64,000 nucleotides of DNA from Paraburkholderia lycopersici (GCF_900096975.1 NZ_FMYQ01000024.1:1-64000); one strand, 5' to 3'. Counted from the stretch's first letter, positions 1-8,404 are shown. Numbers and translations: made by a program. Notes: generated by a model from the sequence alone, not told the origin.

Positions 1-83
1 TGCTCATGAGCTGGGACATGATGAAGCGGCGTCTGCGCGAAGGCGTGGAGTTCTTCCGCTTCCTGCGCGCGCACGAGGCATGA
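1..83 (+). CDS. C-terminal end of an upstream hopanoid-locus gene (possibly hpnJ)
   Basis: Only the last 26 codons are inside the window, ending at a TGA at 81-83. The stop overlaps the hpnI start codon in an ATGA arrangement, so the two genes are translationally coupled. The visible tail is basic and aromatic (REGVEFFRFLRAHEA). In Burkholderia the gene next to hpnI is often the radical SAM gene hpnJ or the deacetylase gene hpnK, but the tail is too short to choose. The hopanoid assignment is inferred from position only. Confidence 0.45.
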   Translation, partial: LMSWDMMKRRLREGVEFFRFLRAHEA

Positions 84-1348
84 TGGATCGCTTGCGTGCG
101 AGGGGGCGAACGGGCGGCATCGTGGCGATGGCCGTGGTGATGATCGTCGTTGCGTTGGCGGCGGCCGGGTTCGTTCACGCGGAGCTGCCCGGCTTCGCGC
201 GTGTGCTGTTCGAATCGCTCGCGATTCTATGCGGCCTTTGTGCCGTGTTCGGCATCGTCTATACGTGCACGGCGAGCGTGCTGGTCGGCCGCTTCTTCGC
301 GCGCGACGTGGCTGCGCCGCAGCACTTTCCCGCGGTCACGCTCGCCAAGCCGCTGCACGGCGACGAATGGCAGCTCGAGCAGCATCTCGCCAGTTTTTTC
401 GAGCAGGACTATCCGGGGCAAATCCAGTTTCTCTTCGGCGTTCACGATTCGCGCGACGAAGCGCTCGGCGTCGTCGAACGTTTGCGCGCGCGTTATCCCG
501 ATGCGCATATCACCGTGGTCGCCGACTCGCGCCTCTACGGGCCTAACCGCAAGATCGCCAATCTCGTCAACATGCTCGAACAGGCGGAGCACGACGTGCT
601 GTGCTTCGCGGATAGCGACGTGCGCGTCGGCCGCAACTATCTTCGCGATGTGGTCGGAGCGCTCCAGCAGCCGGGGGTCGGACTCGTCACAGCGGTTTAT
701 CGCGGCCTCTGCGCGCCCGGTTTCTGGCCTCGCGTGGCGGCGGCCCTGACCAACTATCATTTCCTGCCCGGCGTGGTCACGGGACTCGCGATCGGGCGCG
801 CGCGCCCGTGCTTCGGCCAGTCCATCGCCATGACGCGGGAGATGCTCGAACGCATCGGCGGCCTTGCGCAGTTCTCCCATCACCTCGCCGAAGACCACGC
901 GCTCGGCGAAGCCGTGCGGCGCGCAGGCGCCGAAGTCTCCATTCCCTCCATTCTGGTGCGGCACGCCTGCGTGGAAAATACGTTCACCAAGCTCTTCGCG
1001 CACGAACTGCGCTGGAGCCGCACCGTGCGCGCGGCCGATCGCTCGGGCCATCTGGGCGCGGTGCTGATGCATCCGTTTGCGCTCGCAATGCTTGCCGTGG
1101 CGTTGTCGGGCGGCGCGGCGGCGGCGTGGACCGTGGCCGCCGTGGCGCTGCTCGCCCGCGCGTGGCTCATCTGGAGGATGGATCGCGCCACCGGCGACAA
1201 GCCCAGCGGACTGCTATGCTTGCCCCTTTGGGAATTGGTCCAGTTCGCGATTTATGTTGCGAGCTTTTGCTCGTCGGGCGTCGTCTGGCGGGGCACGCGC
1301 TTTCGCGTCGACAGGAACGGCATGCTGTCGCCTGTTCAAGAGACCTGA
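80..1348 (+). CDS. hpnI: HpnI, hopanoid glycosyltransferase
   Basis: This 422-residue membrane-anchored family 2/21 glycosyltransferase resembles ceramide glucosyltransferases. Two hydrophobic segments lie at about residues 14-33 and 44-68. The GT-A core follows, with a DxD-type ADSDV motif at 177-181, the EDH acceptor-site motif at 271-273 and an RW pair at 311-312 in the (Q/R)xxRW position. Further hydrophobic segments near the C-terminus suit a membrane lipid acceptor. In characterised hopanoid producers HpnI adds N-acetylglucosamine to bacteriohopanetetrol. The start overlaps the upstream stop (ATGA), and hpnL follows 59 bp later, which supports one operon. Confidence 0.85.
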   Translation: MMDRLRARGRTGGIVAMAVVMIVVALAAAGFVHAELPGFARVLFESLAILCGLCAVFGIVYTCTASVLVGRFFARDVAAPQHFPAVTLAKPLHGDEWQLEQHLASFFEQDYPGQIQFLFGVHDSRDEALGVVERLRARYPDAHITVVADSRLYGPNRKIANLVNMLEQAEHDVLCFADSDVRVGRNYLRDVVGALQQPGVGLVTAVYRGLCAPGFWPRVAAALTNYHFLPGVVTGLAIGRARPCFGQSIAMTREMLERIGGLAQFSHHLAEDHALGEAVRRAGAEVSIPSILVRHACVENTFTKLFAHELRWSRTVRAADRSGHLGAVLMHPFALAMLAVALSGGAAAAWTVAAVALLARAWLIWRMDRATGDKPSGLLCLPLWELVQFAIYVASFCSSGVVWRGTRFRVDRNGMLSPVQET

Positions 1349-1407
1349 GATTCACGGTAGATGGGGGACACAATGAGACGGGAGCATCCATCAGAGAGCA
1401 CCCGCAG

Positions 1408-2400
1408 ATGAAGCACATCGGACGTATCGCAGCACTGTTCGGTCTCGCGATCGCCGTGTGGCTCGTGTGGCGCGACCATCCCGCGGCCGTGCTGCAACTG
1501 CTCAGAGGCGCGGGTATGGGCCTTTTGCTCGCGGCCGGCGTGCACATCCTGCCGATGTGCGCGAACGCCTGGGACTGGCGCAGCCTCATCCGCACGGCTC
1601 AGCGTCCGACGTTCGCGACGATGCTGAAGCTCGTCTGGATTCGCGAGTCGATCAACGGTTTGCTGCCCGTTGCACGCATTGGCGGCGAGATCGTTTCGTT
1701 CCGGCTGCTTGGGCGCGCCGGCGTGCGGCCGGCTACCGCGGTGGCGAGCCTTGTCGTCGACCTTCAGCTCACGCTCATCAGCCAGCTCGTCTTTGCGCTG
1801 ATCGCCGCTGGCTGGCTGCTCGAACATTCGTCTTCCGATACGGCGCGGTTCGTGGGGCGGCTCGCCTGGGGGATCGTGGGCTTCGCGCCGCTGCTGGTGC
1901 TCTTCTCGCTCGTGCAGCATGCGCGGCCGTTCGAGCGCGCGGCCCAGGTGCTCGAGCGCGTTACGAGCGGCAAGGTCGTCAATCTCGTGGGCAAGTCCGC
2001 GCGTGTCGATCTCTCCGTCAAGCTGATCTGGCGGCAGACCGGCGTGGTCGTGCGCTATCTGCTCATCTGGCAGACGCTGCAGTGTCTCGGATTTGCGCTG
2101 GAAATCTGGATCGCGTTGCGCGTGCTCGGCACGGACGCGACGTTCATGCAGGCGTTCGTGATCGAAGCGCTGATCCAGATCGTGAGCAGCGTCGCGTTCC
2201 TGGTTCCGGCGAGCCTCGGCGTACAGGAGGGCGGCTTCGTGGTGATAGGCGGCCTGTTAGGCTTCGACGCGCCCACCTGCCTCGCGCTCGCGGGGGCGCG
2301 GCGCATACGCGATCTGCTTTTTTATTTGCCGGGGCTGCTTGCATGGCAGGCCGCCGAATACGGATGGCCGTCAAGGCGCCGGGCTGGCGACATTCGCTGA
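1408..2400 (+). CDS. hpnL: HpnL, LPG-synthase-type membrane protein
   Basis: The 330-residue integral membrane protein has the flippase-like fold found in lysylphosphatidylglycerol synthetase membrane domains (UPF0104/HpnL). It starts MKHIGRIAALFGLAI and has about seven to eight hydrophobic segments. Family-typical features are the RESINGLLPVARIGGE stretch at about residues 73-88 and the PASLGVQEGG motif near residue 270. The exact role of HpnL is not settled; it is encoded in hopanoid loci and may move or present modified hopanoids. I chose ATG 1408 because the frame upstream is the hpnI gene read out of frame. Confidence 0.8.
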   Translation: MKHIGRIAALFGLAIAVWLVWRDHPAAVLQLLRGAGMGLLLAAGVHILPMCANAWDWRSLIRTAQRPTFATMLKLVWIRESINGLLPVARIGGEIVSFRLLGRAGVRPATAVASLVVDLQLTLISQLVFALIAAGWLLEHSSSDTARFVGRLAWGIVGFAPLLVLFSLVQHARPFERAAQVLERVTSGKVVNLVGKSARVDLSVKLIWRQTGVVVRYLLIWQTLQCLGFALEIWIALRVLGTDATFMQAFVIEALIQIVSSVAFLVPASLGVQEGGFVVIGGLLGFDAPTCLALAGARRIRDLLFYLPGLLAWQAAEYGWPSRRRAGDIR

Positions 2401-2426
2401 AAGCGCCGCGGGTCTCCCGAATCGAC

Positions 2427-3215
2427 ATGCTCATACAGATTGCGTCCGATCTGCATCTCGATGCACTTCAGCACCGGTTTCCCGGCGAGTCATTGCTTGC
2501 GGCCGCAGCCGGGGCCGATCTGCTCGTTCTGGCCGGCGACATTCATCTCGGCGCGCACGCCGTGGATATCTTTTCGGACTGGCCCACGCCGGTCGTTTAT
2601 GTAAGCGGGAATCACGAGGCGTACGGAAGCGAATATGCCGAGGTCGTTGCCGACATTCGACGGCGCTCGGCGGGCACGCGGGTCCATTACCTCGAACGTC
2701 GATCGATCGAATTCGGCACCACGCGTTTTCTTGGCTGCTGCCTGTGGACCGATTACGCGCTTTATGGCGATCTCGTTTGCAGCATGGACTACGCACGCGA
2801 GGCCAATACCGATCATGCCGCGATTCGCGCCCAGGGCGGTGCGCCGTTCGGCCCCGAGGAGGCGCTGGCCGAGCACCGGCGCGCGGTGACCTGGCTGGAG
2901 GCGGAACTGGCGAGGCCCTTCGATGGCAAGACCGTGGTGGTGACGCACCATGGCGTGTCGCCCGAATCGATTCATCCGCGATTTCACGACCATCCGGTCA
3001 ATGCGGGCTTTCTTAGCGATCTGCGTTACCTTCTGCCGCGCGCCGATCTCTGGATTCACGGCCACGTGCACGATTCGTTCGATTACTGCTTTGGCAATGC
3101 GCGCGTGGTCGCCAATCCGCGTGGTTATCCGTTGAATCTCGCCACAGCGCAGAGCGCGGCGCAATTGCAGTGGGAAAACGCAGCGTTCGATCCGGCGTGC
3201 GTCGTGGAGGTTTGA
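2427..3215 (+). CDS. Calcineurin-like metallophosphoesterase
   Basis: This soluble protein of 262 residues carries the full metallophosphoesterase signature in order: SDLHLD near residue 7, AGDIHLG near 37, GNHEAYG near 62, THHGVSP near 173 and HGHVHDSFDY near 212. These residues bind a dinuclear metal centre and hydrolyse a phosphomonoester or phosphodiester. The substrate cannot be told from sequence. The gene follows hpnL by 26 bp and could share its transcript, but no hopanoid role is known. No signal peptide is visible, so it is probably cytoplasmic. The product starts MLIQIASDLHLD at ATG 2427. Confidence 0.8.
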   Translation: MLIQIASDLHLDALQHRFPGESLLAAAAGADLLVLAGDIHLGAHAVDIFSDWPTPVVYVSGNHEAYGSEYAEVVADIRRRSAGTRVHYLERRSIEFGTTRFLGCCLWTDYALYGDLVCSMDYAREANTDHAAIRAQGGAPFGPEEALAEHRRAVTWLEAELARPFDGKTVVVTHHGVSPESIHPRFHDHPVNAGFLSDLRYLLPRADLWIHGHVHDSFDYCFGNARVVANPRGYPLNLATAQSAAQLQWENAAFDPACVVEV

Positions 3216-3240
3216 ACGTGAGCCCCATGGGCTGACGTGC

Positions 3241-3316
3241 TGGAGCGGGAGACGAGTCTCGAACTCGCGACCTCAACCTTGGCAAGGTTGCGCTCTACCA
3301 ACTGAGCTACTCCCGC
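3241..3316 (-). tRNA. tRNA-Gly (anticodon GCC)
   Basis: Read on the minus strand, this 76-nt sequence folds as a canonical tRNA. The acceptor stem is GCGGGAG paired with CTCCCGC, the D arm carries AGCTCAGTTGGTAGAGC, the anticodon is GCC in a CTTGCCAAG loop, and the T arm has GTTCGAGAC. The CCA end is encoded. Only five bases separate it from the next tRNA, so both are probably processed from one transcript. Confidence 0.95.
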
Positions 3317-3321
3317 ATGTC

Positions 3322-3397
3322 TGGCTCCCCGACCTGGGCTCGAACCAGGGACCTACGGATTAACAGTCCGGCGCTCTACCGACTGAGCTATCGGGGA
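3322..3397 (-). tRNA. tRNA-Asn (anticodon GTT)
   Basis: The minus strand gives a 76-nt tRNA with acceptor stem TCCCCGA paired with TCGGGGA, D arm AGCTCAGTCGGTAGAGC, anticodon GTT in the CTGTTAAT loop, T arm GGTTCGAGCC and an encoded CCA. It lies immediately upstream of tRNA-Gly in transcription order. tRNA genes of this type are common integration targets, but I see no integrase or duplicated 3' end in the window. Confidence 0.95.
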
Positions 3398-3938
3398 ATC
3401 AAAGGAGGCCGGATTGTACCGGAGAATTTTCGGCTTTGCAGCGATGTCGCGGCGAATCTCGCGGGCGCGGTTCGCACGTGCGCGCTCGAGGTCATTTCGC
3501 GGCGATGCGTCGTAGCGTGCGTGCCCCGGTGCGTTGCGCCGCGCACCGTTAGGTTTCGAATGGGCGTGTTTGAAGTCTGCCTTTTCGACCTGGATCGGGT
3601 CTGCACCGACTTGCGCGCGGGTCCTCGGCTGGTTCGACTGAGCGAGCAAGGGCGGCGGCGATCACTACAGTTTGAACGAGCGATTTCATGACAATTACCA
3701 GGAGGGCTGGGGATCAGGGTAAATATCTGCGAGGCGAATCCATCGTTTCCGCAATGAAAACAATCCAGGCTTCGGGGAACCCGGGTTTAGAGACGGAACA
3801 GGCGCCCGAGCGGGGCAGCGCCTGCACAATGCGCGATTCCCGTGAGGTGGCGCCGCGCGGTATCGCGCCGGATAGCCGATACTGAACCCCGCGTTGAATG
3901 AAAATCCATCGAAATTCCGAACACGGTAAGGAGGCGTC
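3398..3938. other. Intergenic region, no gene recognised
   Basis: This 541-bp stretch must hold the tRNA promoter (reading left) and the promoter of the serine hydrolase (reading right). I see no open frame with recognisable similarity. The only clear signal is the AGGAGG ribosome binding site at 3928-3933. Confidence 0.5.
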
Positions 3939-5192
3939 ATGGGTGGGGAAGGCCGGGAAAAGCAGGGCATGTCGTGTGAACGTCTCGCGCGGATCGAGCG
4001 TTTTCTCGACGAGAACTACATCGCCACCGGCAAGCTGGCCGGCACCGTTACGCAGATATGGCGGCGCGGCGAACTCACGCTGAACTCGGTGCTCGGCTTC
4101 GCGGACCGCGAGCGGCAGACGCCGATGGCCGAAGATTCGATTTTCCGCATCTACTCGATGACCAAACCCGTCACGTCGGTGGCGATCATGATGTTGGTCG
4201 AGACGTGCGGGATCGCCCTCGACGACCCCGTCAGCAAGTATATTCCGCAGTGGGAAAAGCTCGGCGTTCACGCGGGCGGTTTCATGGACAGCTTTCAGAC
4301 GCGCGCCCCGTCACGCCCGATGCGCGTGGTCGATCTGCTGCGCCATACCTCCGGCTTGACCTATGGCTTTCAGCAGAACACCAACGTCGACGCGGCCTAT
4401 CGCAAGCTGAAGCTGGGGGATATCGCGGCCGAAGGCACGCTGGGCGAGATGATCGAAAAGCTGGCCACGTTGCCGCTCGAATTCTCGCCCGGCGATGCCT
4501 GGAACTATTCGGTTTCCACGGACGTGCTCGGCTACATCGTCGGCAAAGTCAGCGGCATGGCGTTCGAAGACTTTCTCAAGGAGCAGATCTTCGATCCGCT
4601 GGGCATGGCCGACACCGCATTTTACGTACCGGACGACAAGCTATCCCGCTTCTGTGCCTGCTATGCCATTGGCGCGCTCGGTTCGAAGGTCGTGTCCGCG
4701 CAAGGCCCGGCATTGCAGGACGATCCCCGCGTCAGCACTTTTCGCAGGCCGCCCGCCCTGGTTTCGGGCGGCGGCGGCCTGGTCTCCACAGCCGCCGACT
4801 ACATGCGCTTCGCGCGCATGCTGCTCCGGGGCGGTGAGCTGGACGGCGTGCGGCTGCTGGGGCCGAAGACCGTGCAACTGATGACCGCCAATCATCTGCC
4901 GGGCGGCGTCGATCTGCCGCGCCTGTCGCGCTCGATGTTCAGCGAAGCCAACTATGACGGCGTAGGCTTTGGCCTCGGCTTCGCCACGACCATCAACCCA
5001 TCGGCGACGCTGACGCCTGGCAGCGCAGGCGACTTCTTCTGGGGCGGGGCGGCCAGTACCTTCTTCTGGGTCGATCCGCGCGAAGACCTGGTTGTGGTGT
5101 TTCTCACCCAGCTCCTGCCTTCGACCGCGCACCCGGTTCGACGGCAGTTGCGCACACTGGTCTATAGCGCGATCACCGCTGGCGGGGCCTGA
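3939..5192 (+). CDS. Serine hydrolase of the class C beta-lactamase / EstB fold
   Basis: The 417-residue product has the penicillin-binding-protein fold. The catalytic SxxK motif is SMTK at residues 73-76. The second motif is Y190 in AWNYSVSTD, the YxV form seen in EstB-type esterases rather than the YxN of true class C enzymes. A WGG motif near residue 368 stands in for KTG. This pattern points to an esterase or transesterase more than an antibiotic-hydrolysing lactamase. No signal peptide is visible, which also argues against a periplasmic lactamase. The start is fixed by AGGAGG five bases upstream of ATG 3939. It converges on the next gene. Confidence 0.85.
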   Translation: MGGEGREKQGMSCERLARIERFLDENYIATGKLAGTVTQIWRRGELTLNSVLGFADRERQTPMAEDSIFRIYSMTKPVTSVAIMMLVETCGIALDDPVSKYIPQWEKLGVHAGGFMDSFQTRAPSRPMRVVDLLRHTSGLTYGFQQNTNVDAAYRKLKLGDIAAEGTLGEMIEKLATLPLEFSPGDAWNYSVSTDVLGYIVGKVSGMAFEDFLKEQIFDPLGMADTAFYVPDDKLSRFCACYAIGALGSKVVSAQGPALQDDPRVSTFRRPPALVSGGGGLVSTAADYMRFARMLLRGGELDGVRLLGPKTVQLMTANHLPGGVDLPRLSRSMFSEANYDGVGFGLGFATTINPSATLTPGSAGDFFWGGAASTFFWVDPREDLVVVFLTQLLPSTAHPVRRQLRTLVYSAITAGGA

Positions 5193-5201
5193 AACCCCGC
5201 C
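5181..5201. terminator. GC-rich hairpin between convergent genes
   Basis: GGCGGGG (5181-5187) pairs perfectly with CCCCGCC (5195-5201) around a 7-base loop. The stem overlaps the stop codon of the serine hydrolase and lies 13 bp from the end of the convergent phytase-like gene. There is no T-run, so termination is inferred from position and stem strength. Confidence 0.5.
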
Positions 5202-5213
5202 CGGCGCGCCCCC

Positions 5214-6677
5214 TCAGTGGCCGCGGCCCTGGCCGTCGTCGTGGTCGTGATGGCGAGGATCGTCGCGGTCGTCATCGCACTGCGTGCGCAGGTTCTGCGG
5301 CGTGAATCCCGGCAAGTCAGCCGATGAAAACGCGAACACGAAGAACTGGTTCGGATTCGCGATGCCGTTCGGGTGATGCGTATCGGTAATCGTGCCGAGA
5401 AAATCGTTGTCGTTCGCGATCACGAGCGTATGCCTGCGCTGACCGTTCACGATCACGTCCTCGCCGAATGCGAGGCTTTCCAGCTTCGCCGGGATATCGG
5501 CCGTCGCAAAGCCGTGTGCGCCCAGCACAGCGACGACGTCGAGGAACAGCGTCTTGCTCAGCGCATAGGGCGCCAGTCCCGCCTCGCCGCTCGTCTGGCT
5601 CACGTCCTGCGCATGATCGAGATCGACGAGAAAGATCTTCTTGAACGAGGCTGTCGAGTCGTCGCCGAGGCCGTTGCCGTCGCGTTCGTCCATCAGCAGT
5701 TCGTGATCGTTTACGGCGACCACGTCGCTGATGGTCGGATACTTCGGCTTCGCCGTGGTGCCGATGTTGCTGAGCGGATAGGCGAACTGCTGCGACTTGC
5801 CCGTACGAAGATCGATGCGCAGGATGCGCGTATAGGCGCCGTTGGTTCCGCCATCCTGCAGCAGGGGGCTTTGCATCGCGCCGAACAGCGTTTTGCCGTC
5901 CGGCGAGATGGCGAGCCCTTCCATGCCCTTGTTCGCGACGCGGCCCGAGGTATTCGCGCTGATTTCCGCATTGCCTACCGGGCTCAGCGCGGAGACGGCG
6001 AACGAATCGGGCACCTTGACGACATCGATCCGGCGGCCGGTGCGGCGGTCGAAGTGATAGATGTACGGGCCGTACTCGTCGGAGATGTAGACGCTCTCGC
6101 CGTCGTTGCTTACGCGGATGCTTTCGGGGTCGAGGCGCGCGTCGAGCGGCCATGTCGAGAGGTGCGCCGGCGCGAAGTTGTCCGAACGGCCCGTAAAGTA
6201 ATGCGTGTGCTCGCGGGCGTTGAGCGCGGGCACGCCGTTGGGCAGCCCCTGCGCCGCGCCGCTTCCGTAGACGAGGGGATCGTCCGTATGCAGGAGCGTG
6301 GTGGCGCGCAGCTCGGGCGTGAGCGAATACGGCAGCGCGGCGCCCGTGGCTGCGGGTCGCAGGCGCAGGCGCAAGGTCTGGAAGCGGTTGATATAAGAGA
6401 CGGTGTCGTCGACGGCGGCGTTGAACGGGACGGCGTTGGGCCCGCGATCGGGCAGGGCGAGGAACGTTTCGCAACCTGCATAGGCCACGCCCGAGCCGAT
6501 GCCGCCGAGCAGGTTGCCCGCCACGCCGTTTTCGAGCGGGGCGGCTGTTTGCGTGGCGCGGTCGCCGATCGTCCCGCTCAACTGGCCGGTTGCGATCAGG
6601 TCGGCGGCGGCGTGTGCGTAATTCGTCAGCGCGAAAGCGACGATTCCTGAAGTCATCAGACGGTGTATCTGCAGCAT
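5214..6677 (-). CDS. Secreted esterase-like protein of the phytase family
   Basis: This protein of 487 residues starts with a signal peptide (MLQIHRLMTSGIVAFALTNYA, cleavage after AHA). The body matches the esterase-like/phytase-like beta-propeller family: repeated blocks such as LPDRGPNA, YISDEYGPYIYHFD, GMEGLAISPDGKTLFGAMQS, and NDHELLMDERDGNGLG. Substrates of this family are mostly unknown. The C-terminus is an unusual His/Asp-rich tail (DDDRDDPRHHDHDDG) that could bind metal. I chose ATG 6677 because GGAG lies 8 bases upstream and the signal peptide then begins cleanly; an ATG 27 bases upstream is in frame. It is probably periplasmic. Confidence 0.75.
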   Translation of the reverse strand: MLQIHRLMTSGIVAFALTNYAHAAADLIATGQLSGTIGDRATQTAAPLENGVAGNLLGGIGSGVAYAGCETFLALPDRGPNAVPFNAAVDDTVSYINRFQTLRLRLRPAATGAALPYSLTPELRATTLLHTDDPLVYGSGAAQGLPNGVPALNAREHTHYFTGRSDNFAPAHLSTWPLDARLDPESIRVSNDGESVYISDEYGPYIYHFDRRTGRRIDVVKVPDSFAVSALSPVGNAEISANTSGRVANKGMEGLAISPDGKTLFGAMQSPLLQDGGTNGAYTRILRIDLRTGKSQQFAYPLSNIGTTAKPKYPTISDVVAVNDHELLMDERDGNGLGDDSTASFKKIFLVDLDHAQDVSQTSGEAGLAPYALSKTLFLDVVAVLGAHGFATADIPAKLESLAFGEDVIVNGQRRHTLVIANDNDFLGTITDTHHPNGIANPNQFFVFAFSSADLPGFTPQNLRTQCDDDRDDPRHHDHDDGQGRGH

Positions 6678-7100
6678 GGTCGATCTCCATTCGTTGTTGA
6701 TCATTCTCGAAGGACGATCCCCGCAGTACTGTCGTGCCCGTCACCCTGCGCATATCGGTGCGAGCCTTCTCCTGTGGCCAAACCCAAAGATAGTCGGCCT
6801 CTCTGATGACGCAGGCATGACGCCTGTGCAAGGCGCTGTTCGATCGGTTACGGCTCGTCTGCCGTCGTGATCTACGAGAACGGCGAGAACGGCTGCATCA
6901 TCCGCCGCAGGGACTGCGAACGCCTGGGTGGATGGGGACCGGCGCGTGGCCGTATGAAGCGCGCCGAGATGAGGCGCCGCCGAACCGATCCCGGCCGGCG
7001 CGAGCCTGCCGGCGACGGAGAGAACGAAACGCCGCCCGGACGGCCGCAAGTTCAGGCCGCAGCCGCGCCCCGGTCGCAGCGGAACATCCGCCTCCCCGCT
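6678..7100. other. Intergenic region, no gene recognised
   Basis: These 423 bp contain the promoter of the phytase-like gene on the minus strand. Short open frames exist on both strands but none resembles a protein I know, and none has a good ribosome binding site. Confidence 0.5.
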
Positions 7101-7424
7101 CTATGGCTTGTCGCCTGAAGCGGCGTCAGCCTCCCGCAGCGCCGCTTGTGCGCTGACGAGCAACTTGGCGTCGCAAGCGCGTAATGCATCGTCCAGCGCC
7201 TCGAATGCCTTGTCGATTGCATTGCGTGAAGACTTCGACAGACCTCGGGCGTCGATGACGACTTCCGACTCTTTCCTTAAGCGCTTACCCAGTTTCGCTG
7301 CGCAGCGACTGTCGAGCGTTCCAGCCGCAACGAAGTTCGCAAGCTGTTCAATCAGTGCCATCAACGTCGCTTCAGTCGTTACGTTGAGGTTTTCTGCTTC
7401 TGTTTCGGTCGATCGTTTGCTCAT
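7101..7424 (-). CDS. Hypothetical protein of 107 residues
   Basis: A small soluble protein starting MSKRSTETEAENLNV. It is rich in Ala, Leu, Lys and Glu and likely all-helical, with one Cys in DSRCAAKLGKRL and another in LRACDAKLL. I do not recognise a family. The start is supported by GGGGA 8 bases upstream of ATG 7424; the frame is open further upstream but without a better start. It stands alone on the minus strand beside a decayed ppk2 fragment. Function unknown. Confidence 0.55.
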   Translation of the reverse strand: MSKRSTETEAENLNVTTEATLMALIEQLANFVAAGTLDSRCAAKLGKRLRKESEVVIDARGLSKSSRNAIDKAFEALDDALRACDAKLLVSAQAALREADAASGDKP

Positions 7425-7627
7425 CGTATTCCCCGGTTGGCAATGCGAGGCGGATATGATTGCACACCCATCGTGAATTGTCCGTGGCCGGGCGCAGTCA
7501 CGGCCGTTCCGTTTTCGGCGTGCGGCGCACGTATCCCCTGCCGCGGATGGGCGTTCGAGCGCGAACCCGGCACCGGTCGGTACGCGGGGCGCGCGTGTCA
7601 TAAAAACGTCGAGTAGCGGATGCACGC

Positions 7628-7642
7628 TTGACGTTACGTCAA
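7628..7642. repeat. 15-bp palindrome TTGACGTTACGTCAA
   Basis: TTGACGT and ACGTCAA form a perfect inverted repeat around one central T. The outer half-sites equal those of the FNR-type boxes in this window, but the spacing between them is five rather than four, so binding by the same factor is doubtful. It lies about 200 bp from the nearest intact gene start. Confidence 0.3.
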
Positions 7643-7795
7643 AAGTTCCAGGTGGCGCACGGCCCCGGACGGCCTGCGCGCCTGTTCGCATGCCGGCACG
7701 GCCAATCCGCGGAATGCGACGAAAGAGCATCAGATGGACAGCGACGCCGTCGCGAGGGTCGAATGCGAGTGGTGTACGAGCGAGGCCTATCGATG

Positions 7796-7988
7796 CGTAT
7801 GACGGTCAGTCCGATGGATCTGAAAAGCCGCTGGCGGTGGAAACAGTACGCGGGCAAGGGAAGTCATGCTCCAGCGTATGAATATTCCCCAGGCGCCCTG
7901 GTGGGTGGTTCAGTCTGTCGACAAGAAGGCGCGGAGCAGCACGAAATGGCGCGCGTTGCGCGGCGCACGCAAGGCGAGAGAGCGTTAG
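7796..7988 (+). pseudogene. Remnant of polyphosphate kinase 2 (ppk2), C-terminal part
   Basis: Two adjacent frames carry pieces of the PPK2 C-terminus. From 7796 one frame reads RMTVSPMDLKSRWRWKQY, matching the LSPMDLKS(R)xRW block. From about 7848 the next frame reads TRAREVMLQR and then IPQAPWWVVQSVDKK, matching the family's APWWVV..DDKKRARLN block. After DKKA the similarity stops and the frame ends at TAG 7986. A small deletion near 7847 explains the frame change and another loss follows DKK. The N-terminal three quarters, including the Walker A region, are absent. This is a dead fragment. Confidence 0.7.
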
Positions 7989-8039
7989 CGACCCTGCGCC
8001 GCACGGGAATTTCCTGCTCCGGCTCCTATACTTTTCCCG

Positions 8040-8053
8040 TTGACACACGTCAA
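8040..8053. promoter_or_regulatory. FNR/Dnr-type box TTGACACACGTCAA
   Basis: TTGAC and GTCAA are perfect inverted half-sites separated by four bases, the geometry recognised by FNR/CRP-family oxygen or NO sensors. It lies about 150 bp upstream of the DUF3562 gene. I do not see a convincing -10 at class II distance here, so the target promoter is uncertain. Confidence 0.6.
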
Positions 8054-8097
8054 ATTTCAAGGCGGTTGGCGACCACCGGATGTGGCGTATCCGCTCC

Positions 8098-8129
8098 AGC
8101 CCGTTAGCCCGTTAGCCCGTTAGCCAGTT
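8098..8129. repeat. Octamer tandem repeat (AGCCCGTT x3 plus one variant)
   Basis: Three exact copies of AGCCCGTT at 8098-8121 are followed by AGCCAGTT at 8122-8129. The array lies in the leader between the FNR-type box and the DUF3562 gene. Such arrays are prone to slippage and could vary the leader length between strains. Confidence 0.8.
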
Positions 8130-8150
8130 TGGCACGGCTCGATGAGTGTT

Positions 8151-8173
8151 GTTTGACCCAGGCTTGGTCAAAC
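8151..8173. promoter_or_regulatory. Inverted repeat GTTTGACC-N7-GGTCAAAC
   Basis: Two perfect 8-base arms (8151-8158 and 8166-8173) flank a 7-base centre, ending 27 bp before the DUF3562 start codon. It could be an operator or an mRNA stem-loop close to the ribosome binding site. No regulator can be assigned. Confidence 0.5.
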
Positions 8174-8200
8174 GACAGGACGTAACCCAGGGAGGTTGTT

Positions 8201-8404
8201 ATGGCCAGGAATGACGACACGATGACAATTGTTCGGGAACTCGCCTCTTCAACGAATCAACCGGAGCAACTGGTGTCCCGTATGTACGCCGAAGCCTTGG
8301 CCGATTTCAGGCACGATGCAATAATATTGGATTATGTGCCACTCCTGGCGGCGCGACGGGTTCGTGAAAACCTCAAGAGCGCTTCATCGAAATCATCTGA
8401 ATAA
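8201..8404 (+). CDS. DUF3562 family small protein
   Basis: This 67-residue protein begins MARNDDTMTIVRELA and contains a short helical domain with the pattern QLVSRMYAEALADFRHDA followed by LDYVPLLAARRVRENL, typical of DUF3562 proteins found in Burkholderiaceae. Its function is unknown; small proteins of this type recur in low-oxygen-induced loci. The start is firm because GGGAGG lies 7 bases upstream of ATG 8201. The upstream leader holds an octamer repeat, an inverted repeat and an FNR-type box. Confidence 0.7.
   Translation: MARNDDTMTIVRELASSTNQPEQLVSRMYAEALADFRHDAIILDYVPLLAARRVRENLKSASSKSSE

Noticed and set aside
3241..3397. tRNA pair as a genomic-island attachment site
   Set aside because: No integrase gene and no duplicated tRNA 3' end were seen in the window.
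5373..6650. Long plus-strand frame opposite the phytase-like gene
   Set aside because: It is the complement of a real gene with a signal peptide and family motifs; its composition (Arg, Ala, Val heavy) is typical of antisense frames in GC-rich DNA.
7628..7642. TTGACGTTACGTCAA as a further FNR-type box
   Set aside because: The half-sites are right but the spacer is five bases, which would rotate and offset the half-sites; I list it only as a palindrome.
7734..7802. 22-codon frame with a CxxC pair just before the ppk2 fragment
   Set aside because: It is short, has only a weak ribosome binding site and overlaps the decayed ppk2 region, so the cysteines are probably chance.
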